Positions 1 through 5,537 of a DNA stretch of 7,236 nt are shown piece after piece. Position 1 is the first letter of the stretch; the number at the start of each line of letters is the position of its first letter. The notes under the pieces are model-generated. The model had not been told where the DNA came from. It worked only from the letters and a program-made list of their open reading frames with translations, and did no database searches. The DNA comes from JBDKTH01 sp964558295 (lineage in GTDB: Bacteria; Planctomycetota; Planctomycetia; Pirellulales; Thermoguttaceae), in NCBI GenBank assembly GCA_964558295.1, contig CAZLDQ010000259.1:1-7236 (forward strand). Reading direction: 5' to 3'. A program made the translations under genes and the position numbers.

Positions 1-552
1 CTCGACATTCCCCACGATATGCAAGTGGTTGTGGTCGATATAAACCACTTCTTGTGCTTCTTGATTGACAGCCGTGTACGGAATTGGCCAACCGACCCGG
101 GTAGTCTCACTGAAGAAGATTGTGCATTTGTAGTGGGCATGATGCTGTTGAGCGGGACCGATCAACGGATAGACTCGCGGCGGATCGATGTAGTCGGCGA
201 TCGGTTCGATAATCATTCGAACGTTATTCCGCTGAATTTCGTGGAGCAATGGAACGCCCCCTTCAATTGGCCGCGCTTCTTCCAAGGCCCGCATCACTTC
301 ATCAGGCGACGGAGGGTCCAACGCCACCGCCGGCCCGCCCTCGGTGATCGGCCCCAGGATTGGCACCTTCTTGTACCGCTCCTTCACCCAGGCCTTATCC
401 TCCAGTTCATCTTGGAAGTACGGGCTGACCGGAATTGGCCACCCGAGAAGGCCGAGATTTGGGCCGTAGGCAACGCGGATGCAGCCGGTTGACGACCCCA
501 GGGAAATCAATACCAGGCCCAACAGGATGGCGGTAGCTCGCTTGTGCAACAT
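1..552 (-). CDS. Putative lipoprotein with His-rich C-terminal block (3' end outside window)
   Basis: This reading frame enters from the left edge; 184 codons are visible and the C-terminus is missing. It starts at ATG 550-552. An in-frame TGA two codons upstream (556-558) makes this the first possible ATG, and a weak GAGG lies 10 bases before it. Residues 1-23 form a lipoprotein-type signal: basic HKR, a hydrophobic run (AILLGLVLISL), then STGC with the candidate lipidated Cys at 24, although Ser at -3 is not ideal. The middle (about 40-120) is acidic and proline-rich. The distinctive part is HHAHYKC (137-143), then TTRVGWPIPYT (150-160) and YIDHNHLH (171-178). The clustered His and Asp could bind metal, but that is inference. 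I recall similar blocks in planctomycete hypothetical proteins and know of no function. Likely location is a membrane-anchored envelope protein. The next gene to the right has its own terminator, so this gene probably has its own promoter within 553-758, where I could not pick a convincing one. Confidence 0.85.
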   Translation of the reverse strand, partial: MLHKRATAILLGLVLISLGSSTGCIRVAYGPNLGLLGWPIPVSPYFQDELEDKAWVKERYKKVPILGPITEGGPAVALDPPSPDEVMRALEEARPIEGGVPLLHEIQRNNVRMIIEPIADYIDPPRVYPLIGPAQQHHAHYKCTIFFSETTRVGWPIPYTAVNQEAQEVVYIDHNHLHIVGNVE

Positions 553-673
553 GAATCAGGTACCTCGACTGATCAATCTATACGGAACGACAACCGGTCA
601 TATATCCGCTGTCGCAGAGGCTTTCTGCCTGCTTCCTCGCCAATTGCTTGGTGAAGAAGATGTTTAGTGTTAT

Positions 674-693
674 CGTGTCAAACTGTGCCAAAC
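674..693. repeat. Tandem decamer upstream of the lipoprotein gene
   Basis: Two adjacent 10-base units differ at two positions. On the minus strand they read GTTTGGCACA and GTTTGACACG. They lie about 120 bases upstream of the lipoprotein start, in its probable promoter region. The second copy contains TTGACA, but I see no good -10 element at 16-18 bases from it. Two copies in phase with one helical turn could be a regulator-binding site, or chance. Confidence 0.3.
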
Positions 694-758
694 TTGCGGG
701 TTTTTAAGGTCGCAACAGGTTTTTTGGCTGTGTCGAGATAGACAATCGCACAGGCAAC

Positions 759-796
759 AAAAAAAGCCCCCACACGAAGGGGTTCGTGTGAGGGCT
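759..796 (-). terminator. Intrinsic terminator of the BON-domain gene
   Basis: On the minus strand, 17 bases after the BON gene stop codon, there is a 14-bp stem (arms 783-796 and 765-778) with one G-T wobble and a CCCC loop. The distal arm runs directly into a U-run (seven A on the plus strand, 759-765). This is a textbook Rho-independent terminator. It separates the BON gene from the lipoprotein gene. Confidence 0.9.
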
Positions 797-812
797 TATC
801 GAAACAGGTGGG

Positions 813-1934
813 TTAGCGGCCGCAGGGTCGGAACAGTCCCGAGAACCATCCCTTTGAGGAGCCATCGTCGAAGTCCAGGTTCCACCAGCCATCATGCCAT
901 TCCAGAGTCACCTTCCGCCAGCCGAGCGGGACCTGCGGGTAGGGGTAGAACGGTCCGATGTACGGCCAGGCGGTCGGGGAGTACTGCTTGGGATATGTCA
1001 AGGCTGCGTAGTTTGGGTAGGCTGCGTACGATGGCCAAGCATAGTTGGGCAGGTGTGGCTGGTCGTAGGCCGGCGGCATCATACCTGCGCCCATTGGTGC
1101 CGCGTACTGTGGAATCGGAGCGCCCGGTTGCTGACCGATTGGCACGGGTGCGCCGTTGGCATACGGTGTAGCGGCGGGCGCTGGTTGCGGCATGACTTGG
1201 GGCGCGGCTTGCGGGACGGGAGCCGGAGCTGGCTGCGGCATGGGGGCTTCCGCCGTCGGAACCGGTTGGGTGTATGCAATCGGAATCGGTTGCGACTGGA
1301 TGATCGGAGCCGGGGTGGCTTGGGCGATCGATGGCTGGGCGAGTGCGGGAACCGGCTCGACGTTAGGCGTTTCGAGCGACACTTGGTTGACCGCAGGGGC
1401 TGGAGCGGGGGCGGGTCGATAGGCGGCCGCCAGCGCCGCTTTCTGATCGTGAGCCTGTGGCGCCCGCGAGAGCTTCTCTGGAGCCATGGCACCGGCGGCC
1501 TGTTTCAGCGCTAAGCTGAGGGGGAGTCGCGGGGAGGTTTGGGGTTCGACCTTCGCTTCTTCTTTTGGCTCAGCTTTGAGGTCGGCCTTGGGTGCTGTCG
1601 TGGGGTTGAAGGCCACCGTGGTGTTGGTTACAGTGGTGGGCGTGGTGTTCGGGCTCTCGCCAGCGACGGTCAGGTTGTTGACGACCCGCGTGACGCCAGG
1701 CGTTTGGAAGACCAGTTTTAGAGCGGTGTTCATCTGCTCGTGGGTTGAGACTTGCCCACGAAGCCAAGCCGTTCCGTCCTGGAACTTTACGCCGATCTTG
1801 TAGCCGTGCAATTGACCGCTTTGGCGAAGATTGCCGGCGATCTTTTCGGCGACCTCCTGATTTCCGGCCATGGCCCAGAGAGGGGCCAGTGTGGTGGCGG
1901 CGAGAACCACCATGCCTACTAACAAACGTCGCAT
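813..1934 (-). CDS. Secreted BON-domain protein with Pro/Ala-rich linker and aromatic C-terminus
   Basis: This complete gene encodes 373 residues. It starts at ATG 1932-1934, with AGGAGG six bases upstream, and stops at TAA 813-815. Residues 1-23 are a signal peptide (MRRLL, hydrophobic core, AMA before Gly24), so the product is exported. Residues about 26-92 match a BON domain: a predicted helix (VAEKIAGNLRQSG), a central strand pair with the typical Gly before the turn (GTAWLRGQV), a second helix (STHEQMNTALKLV), and the closing GVTRVVNNLTV. BON domains in OsmY-like and secretin-associated proteins are thought to bind phospholipid or envelope components. Residues about 116-131 are a Lys/Glu stretch. 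Residues 172-290 are dominated by Pro, Ala and Gln and are probably disordered. Residues 295-373 are rich in Tyr, Trp and Pro, including YPQVPLGWRKVTLEW and DGWWNLDFDDG; I recall similar tails on planctomycete proteins. The function is unknown; an envelope or matrix role is inferred. It appears monocistronic. Confidence 0.9.
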   Translation of the reverse strand: MRRLLVGMVVLAATTLAPLWAMAGNQEVAEKIAGNLRQSGQLHGYKIGVKFQDGTAWLRGQVSTHEQMNTALKLVFQTPGVTRVVNNLTVAGESPNTTPTTVTNTTVAFNPTTAPKADLKAEPKEEAKVEPQTSPRLPLSLALKQAAGAMAPEKLSRAPQAHDQKAALAAAYRPAPAPAPAVNQVSLETPNVEPVPALAQPSIAQATPAPIIQSQPIPIAYTQPVPTAEAPMPQPAPAPVPQAAPQVMPQPAPAATPYANGAPVPIGQQPGAPIPQYAAPMGAGMMPPAYDQPHLPNYAWPSYAAYPNYAALTYPKQYSPTAWPYIGPFYPYPQVPLGWRKVTLEWHDGWWNLDFDDGSSKGWFSGLFRPCGR

Positions 1935-1940
1935 GCCTTC

Positions 1941-1946
1941 CCTCCT
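1941..1946 (-). promoter_or_regulatory. Ribosome binding site of the BON gene
   Basis: A perfect AGGAGG on the minus strand sits six bases before ATG 1932-1934. It fixes the start of the BON-domain protein and is the strongest Shine-Dalgarno in the window. Confidence 0.85.
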
Positions 1947-2450
1947 GTTCGGATCAAACCCGTGGTGGTTTTTTGGACCGCGGGCGGTCTCGTGTTTCCT
2001 TCTTCGGTTGACCCCAGCAAATCGCTCGGGCGGTAGGTGTGAGGAGGGTGGATTAACTGAGTGAACCTTGATGGTCAGGCAGTCGCGTCCAGGCCCCCCT
2101 GCGCAACTTCCGTGTCAATGATTGCTGCCTGTGTATCTGTTTCGGTTGCTGATTATGCGGACGGGAAGCTTTTTTTTCGATTTTGCTGGTACTTGCAAAA
2201 GTGCTCGGGGCATCGGTTGTTGGGGGCGTGCCATAAGTGGCGTAATGGCAAACGGTTGTGGCGAAGTGCGAAGTCAAGGGGTGGGGCTGGTGCGCAGATC
2301 AGAAGAGAGGCGAAGCGGCGTTTAGCATTTGAAAAAAAGCGCCGCTTTTTTTTGGGTGACTTTAACGTGTCGTTTGGGCGAGGGAAAGTTGGTAAACTTT
2401 GCGGCTGGGCGGGGCGAGAGGGCGGCAGGACGAGTTGAGGCTATTGACCC
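1947..2450. other. Gene-free intergenic stretch
   Basis: About 500 bases lie between the BON gene start and the terminators of the thioredoxin-fold gene. Open frames occur on both strands (for example plus 2061-2438 and minus 2053-2277), but their translations are low-complexity or basic, lack recognisable domains, and lack convincing ribosome binding sites. The BON promoter must lie here, yet I found no clear -35/-10 pair. The region also holds an A/T-armed palindrome (listed separately) and a short inverted repeat near 2230-2250 (GCCAT...ATGGC). Confidence 0.6.
2315..2353. repeat. Palindrome with A7/T8 arms, possible bidirectional terminator
   Basis: Bases 2332-2340 (seven A plus GC) pair exactly with 2344-2352 (GC plus seven T) around a three-base loop. 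An alternative fold on the plus strand pairs AAGCGGCG near 2315 with CGCCGCTT before the T-run. Both strands therefore carry a hairpin followed by a U-run, as in bidirectional intrinsic terminators. No plus-strand gene ends here. On the minus strand it would act as a back-up stop after the thioredoxin-fold gene. The A/T-rich stem could also simply bend DNA near the BON promoter. Confidence 0.4.
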
Positions 2451-2479
2451 AAAAGCAACCACCCCGCGAAAAGGGGTGG
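2451..2479 (-). terminator. Possible second terminator hairpin after the thioredoxin-fold gene
   Basis: A 7-bp GC stem (2459-2465 with 2473-2479, CCACCCC/GGGGTGG) has a seven-base loop. On the minus strand it is followed by TTGCTTTT. It lies 15 bases beyond the stronger terminator at 2494-2539 and could be its tandem partner. The interrupted U-run makes it weaker. Confidence 0.4.
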
Positions 2480-2493
2480 AAGGAACGGGCAAC

Positions 2494-2539
2494 AAAAAAG
2501 CTCGACACGCGTTCGGTTCCGGGTCGACGCGTGTCGAGC
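2494..2539 (-). terminator. Intrinsic terminator of the thioredoxin-fold gene
   Basis: A perfect 13-bp stem (2527-2539 with 2500-2512, GCTCGACACGCGT/ACGCGTGTCGAGC) has a 14-base loop and is followed by six T on the minus strand. It begins about 30 bases after the stop codon at 2570-2572. This is a strong Rho-independent terminator. Confidence 0.9.
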
Positions 2540-2569
2540 AGACTCGGTATTGTTTGCCAAAAGGGGCGT

Positions 2570-4471
2570 TTAGCGCAAAAGTCGCTTCAGCTCCTTTTCG
2601 AGTTCAGAGACTTCGACGTTTCGGTTGACGACCTTGCCCTGTTGGTCGATCAATAGCATCGTAGGCAGTGTGAGGATTCCAAGGTCGTTGGCGGGGCGGC
2701 TGTCCAGGCCGCCGTCTTCGAAGACTTGCGTCCATGGCAGTGGATTTTCCGCCAAGTAGCTATCCATCTCCTGCTGGGTGCTGTCGAGGTTTATTCCAAT
2801 CACCGTGAATCCGGAGCGGCCGTAGCGGCTATGCAGGTCCTTGAGTGTGGCCATGTGGGCTTTGCACGGCTCGCACCAGGTGGCCCAGTATTGCAGCAGC
2901 ACGACTTGGCCGCGGTATTTCGCCAGGTTGACAGTCCCACCTTTGGCTGTCTTGCCTTGGAAGTTCAGGACCTTGCCCACGGATTCCAGGCGTGTCTTGG
3001 CGCCGGCGGCCTTAGCGGCGGCCTGCGACTTGGGGAATTCGCTCACAATCCGGCCGTACCACTTTTTGCACTCGTCTTCTTGGCCTGCAAACTCCTCGGT
3101 AATCGCCAGTTGGAGCATTGCCTCGGCCGTATCGGGGCTAGTTGGATATTCGGTGACATAGTCCTCAAGCTTTTTGATCCACTCGGTCTGGACTTTCATC
3201 GAGTCGGCGCCTGGGGCGCTGACTGCCAGCCAGTAGTCGGCCGCCAGTTGGCGGAATTTCACGTAGGCGGCCAAGTCCTTGTCTTGAGGGCTTTTGGCCA
3301 ACCGGTTGTGTAGGGTTTCCAGTCGCTTCGTGCCATCGGCGTATCCTTCGCTTTGGGCGGCCGAGGCGATGCGGTCGGCCAAGTCGCGGATCCACATGGC
3401 CTGATCGCCTTTTGGAGCTTGGGCGATAATCTGCTCCAGCACGTCGAATCGCTGGGAGGTCAGTTTGTGAAGCTCATCACGAGAGGTTGCCTTGCTGGCC
3501 GACGCATCAATGCTCTCCAGTTGGGCGAGGAGTTTCTGAAATTCGCCGGTAACGCCGCTCGTTGCGGCTTGGGGACGCTCGGAAGCGTTGGTGCGGAAGA
3601 AGAAACCGGTGGTCGCTACCGGTGTGTCGGCATAGACTAGCTGAGGGGTGTCGATGAGTCGCCATGCGTCGCCCACTTGAACGAGGGTGCCAATTTGGAC
3701 TTGGCCGGTCTTGCCATCCCTCTCGACGATGGCGATGACATTCTCGTAGACATAGAGGTCTTTCGTCGATTCGTTTGTGCCTGCAGGGACGATGCCCGGG
3801 CGGTTACCGTTGAACAGGAGCCACTTGGTCTGGGGGTCGATATCCTGCTGTTGTGACGCGAGTTGCTTAAACCCGGCTTCCAGTTTTCCGAGCTTCTCCG
3901 TCAGTTGCTTGGCTTTGGTGGGGCCGATTCCCAGCGTTTGGATCTCGGCGGGCGTCAAGGCGAGGCGGAGGAATCTCGCAGTGTCTTTGTTGCCCATGGC
4001 CGCGATGACTTCCGCGCTGAGTTCCTCGGGGGAGATTGCCTTCCATACGTCGATCTGGCCGTCCTCGTCTTTGTCGAGTCCCCAGCGGCTGCCAGCCGTG
4101 TGGAACCAACGGTACTGGTCGGCTTTGCCGTTGTAGTTGCTGTCGATGTCGCGGTAGACCTCCAGGCCGTCTTTGAAATAGCACCACTGGTCAACGACGT
4201 TATCGTTGTTGGTGTCGACGAACTTGCGAAGTACGACACCGTTGGGATCTTCGACGACCCAGCCAACTTGCCCGTCGATCTTCTTGGCTCCAATCGTGCA
4301 CTTGGCGGCTTCTTCGGCTGTGGGGCGAGCGAAGTCAACGTCGTGCTGAATGGGGATCAGCCTGAGGGCTTGGTCCGCGGTGGGGGTCGCCCCGCTGGAC
4401 GGGGTGGTTGTCGTTGCAAATAGGATTAGCGAGCACTCGATCAAGAGAGAAAGGGGCTGGGTAAGTCTCAT
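2570..4471 (-). CDS. Exported TlpA/redoxin-family protein with Asp/Asn-rich repeats and helical repeat region
   Basis: This gene encodes 633 residues. The frame stays open upstream to 4615, but ATG 4469-4471 is chosen because AGGAGA lies six bases before it and a signal peptide follows (MRLTQPLSLLIECSLILFA, probable cleavage near SSGA about residue 28). Residues about 86-143 hold three acidic repeats resembling calcium-binding loops: DTNNDNVVDQW, DIDSNYNGKADQY and DKDEDGQIDVW. Residues about 305-495 are helical with TPR-like units of the TolA-binding type (DYVTEYPTSPDTAEAMLQLA, then RIVSEFPKSQAAAKA). Residues about 500-632 are a TlpA/AhpC-TSA-like thioredoxin fold: WATWCEPC with CxxC cysteines 533 and 536, VIGINLD, and the cis-proline loop TLPT (601-604). 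The family reduces or exchanges disulfides outside the cytoplasm, for example in cytochrome c maturation. The partner here is unknown. The length is far above the roughly 150-200 residues of simple TlpA proteins. A weak promoter candidate (TTCAAC, 17 bases, AATAAT on the minus strand, 4621-4649) lies upstream. It appears monocistronic. Confidence 0.9.
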   Translation of the reverse strand: MRLTQPLSLLIECSLILFATTTTPSSGATPTADQALRLIPIQHDVDFARPTAEEAAKCTIGAKKIDGQVGWVVEDPNGVVLRKFVDTNNDNVVDQWCYFKDGLEVYRDIDSNYNGKADQYRWFHTAGSRWGLDKDEDGQIDVWKAISPEELSAEVIAAMGNKDTARFLRLALTPAEIQTLGIGPTKAKQLTEKLGKLEAGFKQLASQQQDIDPQTKWLLFNGNRPGIVPAGTNESTKDLYVYENVIAIVERDGKTGQVQIGTLVQVGDAWRLIDTPQLVYADTPVATTGFFFRTNASERPQAATSGVTGEFQKLLAQLESIDASASKATSRDELHKLTSQRFDVLEQIIAQAPKGDQAMWIRDLADRIASAAQSEGYADGTKRLETLHNRLAKSPQDKDLAAYVKFRQLAADYWLAVSAPGADSMKVQTEWIKKLEDYVTEYPTSPDTAEAMLQLAITEEFAGQEDECKKWYGRIVSEFPKSQAAAKAAGAKTRLESVGKVLNFQGKTAKGGTVNLAKYRGQVVLLQYWATWCEPCKAHMATLKDLHSRYGRSGFTVIGINLDSTQQEMDSYLAENPLPWTQVFEDGGLDSRPANDLGILTLPTMLLIDQQGKVVNRNVEVSELEKELKRLLR

Positions 4472-4477
4472 GGACGT

Positions 4478-4483
4478 TCTCCT
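4478..4483 (-). promoter_or_regulatory. Ribosome binding site fixing the thioredoxin-fold start
   Basis: AGGAGA on the minus strand sits six bases before ATG 4469-4471. It decides the start: the open frame extends 48 codons further upstream, but that extension lacks a signal-like N-terminus, whereas the internal start gives a good signal peptide. Confidence 0.75.
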
Positions 4484-4695
4484 AAACGGCAATTGCGCAG
4501 GGGTCTCTGCCTTGTGAGTGCAGATGACCTTTTCTGTTTCGGCCCCTGGTCGGGCTGGACATGATTGGATTACGTCGATTTTTCCGACTGTAGCGGATAT
4601 GCCGGGGAAAGCCAAACCCCATTATTGGGTTATCGATCGGGTGGTTGAAAAAGGAGATACTTCACCTTACCGCCGGAGGTCATTCTAGTTTTGAT

Positions 4696-4723
4696 TTGAC
4701 AGAATGGCAGCGGTTTATAAAAT
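4696..4723 (+). promoter_or_regulatory. Sigma-70-like promoter candidate for the tRNA pair
   Basis: TTGACA (4696-4701) is a perfect -35 hexamer. After a 16-base spacer comes TAAAAT (4718-4723), five of six matches to the -10 consensus. Transcription would start near 4730, about 65 bases before tRNA-Ile. A second -10-like TATGCT (4769-4774) lies closer but has no good -35. Confidence 0.5.
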
Positions 4724-4794
4724 GCGACTATTCTTGACCAGCCAGTGGTCATTGGCCGACAAAAAGGCTATGCTAAATGGTCTGTTGTCGAGTC

Positions 4795-4868
4795 GGGCGC
4801 ATAGCTCAGTTGGTTAGAGCGCGTCCCTGATAAGGACGAGGTCCCAAGTTCGAATCTTGGTGCGCCCA
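4795..4868 (+). tRNA. tRNA-Ile (anticodon GAT)
   Basis: A complete cloverleaf of 74 bases. The acceptor GGGCGCA (4795-4801) pairs with TGCGCCC (4861-4867), and the discriminator is A4868. The D arm is AGCTC...AGAGC. The anticodon stem CGTCC/GGACG encloses loop CTGATAA, with anticodon GAT at 4829-4831. The T arm is CCAAG-TTCGAAT-CTTGG. The 3' CCA is not encoded (ACT follows), so it would be added by CCA nucleotidyltransferase. It reads isoleucine codons AUC and AUU. Confidence 0.97.
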
Positions 4869-5065
4869 CTGTCGTATCCCCTTACGAATTCTCAGCTTAA
4901 TGCTCGAGCGCGTGACCGCTTGGCCCGCCGGTAGTGTGCGGTCAATTCCCGCAGTTCGTGCAGGCAATTGCCTGTCAGCCGGTTTGGGATTGCTTCCTTC
5001 TCTAGGTTATCAGTGTGGGCGCTGCGCCGGTGGGCGAATGGTTTCGTTGCGAGGGGGTCTACTTT
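4869..5065 (+). other. Spacer between the two tRNA genes
   Basis: These 197 bases separate tRNA-Ile and tRNA-Ala. I see no gene and no terminator, so the tRNAs are probably co-transcribed. It contains a perfect 14-base palindrome, CAGGCAATTGCCTG (4961-4974), which may form a small hairpin or be incidental. Confidence 0.55.
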
Positions 5066-5138
5066 GGGGACGTAGCTCAATTGGGAGAGCACAGGCTTTG
5101 CAAGCCTGGGGTTGAGGGTTCGAGCCCCTTCGTCTCCA
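5066..5138 (+). tRNA. tRNA-Ala (anticodon TGC)
   Basis: A complete cloverleaf of 73 bases. The acceptor GGGGACG (5066-5072) pairs with CGTCTCC (5131-5137) with one G-U wobble, and the discriminator is A5138. The D arm is GCTC...GAGC. The anticodon stem CAGGC/GCCTG encloses loop TTTGCAA, with anticodon TGC at 5099-5101. The T arm is GAGGG-TTCGAGC-CCCTT with a terminal G-U pair. The CCA end is not encoded. It reads GCA and, with wobble modification, other alanine codons. Confidence 0.97.
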
Positions 5139-5144
5139 CTGAAT

Positions 5145-5172
5145 AAGCCGCCGTAAGGCGGCTTTCTTTTTG
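5145..5172 (+). terminator. Intrinsic terminator after tRNA-Ala
   Basis: AAGCCGCC (5145-5152) pairs perfectly with GGCGGCTT (5157-5164) across a GTAA loop. It is followed by a T-rich tail (TTTCTTTTT) and begins six bases after the tRNA. It ends the plus-strand tRNA transcript with no 23S rRNA gene following. Confidence 0.88.
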
Positions 5173-5273
5173 GACTTACGGCGACGCGCCGCCGTCGTAT
5201 TCTTGACTGTACACCCGTTGTAACCTGAGTCTCGCTTAAGCAAACATCTCTTGGCTTTGATGGGCGCAAAAAA

Positions 5274-5321
5274 GTATCTTCTCCACTGTTTTAGGCAAGG
5301 AAGCCAAAATGGAGAGGATAC
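5274..5321 (+). promoter_or_regulatory. Imperfect hairpin covering the RBS of the IS982-like fragment
   Basis: GTATC, TCTCCA, TTTT and GGC (5274-5296) pair in order with GCC, AAAA, TGGAGA and GATAC (5303-5321). There is a T-G wobble, small bulges on the left arm, and loop AAGGAA. The right arm contains GGAGAGG, the likely Shine-Dalgarno for ATG 5329-5331. Transcripts entering from outside would therefore hide the ribosome binding site. IS10 is known to use this kind of protection; applying it here is inference. Confidence 0.5.
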
Positions 5322-5328
5322 TCATGGA

Positions 5329-5505
5329 ATGGATTTTACCGAATTGTCCTGCGACATGGATGACTTTTGTCGCGAGTTTGAACCCCTTTGGTATCCACAA
5401 CTTATTGCTGGATGTCGGCGACGCCGGCGTAAATCGCCGTTTTCGCTCAGCGAACGAATGACGATCATGATTGCCTTTCATCCGCCTTTCCGAACATCCG
5501 CCTTT
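5329..5505 (+). pseudogene. Truncated IS982-family-like transposase, N-terminal fragment
   Basis: From ATG 5329 the frame reads MDFTELSCDMDDFCREFEPL, then WYPQLIAGC, a basic RRRRRK run, and SLSERMTIMIAFH (ending near 5481). This resembles the N-terminus of IS982-family transposases: a DDFC start, a basic patch, and an LSxxEIMTIxIxFH helix. Full-length members are roughly 270-300 residues, so only about 50-60 are left and all DDE catalytic residues are missing. After FH the similarity fades. The open frame continues to TAG at 5548-5550, but the sequence beyond about 5505 belongs to the next element on the opposite strand. It is a dead remnant beside the tRNA-Ala terminator. The family call comes from memory of the motif. 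Confidence 0.65.
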
Positions 5506-5506
5506 C
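5479..5506. repeat. Direct repeat at the junction of two IS remnants
   Basis: CATCCGCCTTTC occurs at 5479-5490 and again at 5495-5506, separated by CGAA. The pair sits exactly where IS982-like coding similarity ends and the IS1634-like element begins. It may be a junction scar or slippage product. Confidence 0.5.
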
Positions 5507-5537
5507 ATTTTCTCCGAATTTGTCCTCTGGCCGCAAG

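Noticed and set aside
674..693. Sigma-54 promoter (TGGCAC followed by TTTGACA)
   Set aside because: The GG is not followed by a GC at the required 10-base distance.
788..1803. Plus-strand open frames over the BON gene
   Set aside because: They are shadows of the Pro/Ala-rich coding region on the other strand and read as low-complexity Gly/Arg/Trp sequence.
2061..2438. Plus-strand open frame of 125 residues in the intergenic region
   Set aside because: It is basic and without recognisable domains, has no good ribosome binding site, and runs through the A/T palindrome.
4472..4615. 48-codon upstream extension of the thioredoxin-fold protein
   Set aside because: A good Shine-Dalgarno and signal peptide support the internal ATG 4469-4471. 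The extension has neither.
4961..4974. Perfect palindrome between the tRNAs as an operator
   Set aside because: It lies inside a probable tRNA precursor rather than at a promoter, and one 14-base palindrome alone is weak evidence.
4892..5269. Minus-strand open frame across tRNA-Ala
   Set aside because: Its translation contains the familiar antisense-tRNA pattern (GARTLNPRLAKPVLSQLSY) seen in many spurious annotations. The same holds for the overlapping frame at 5010-5243.
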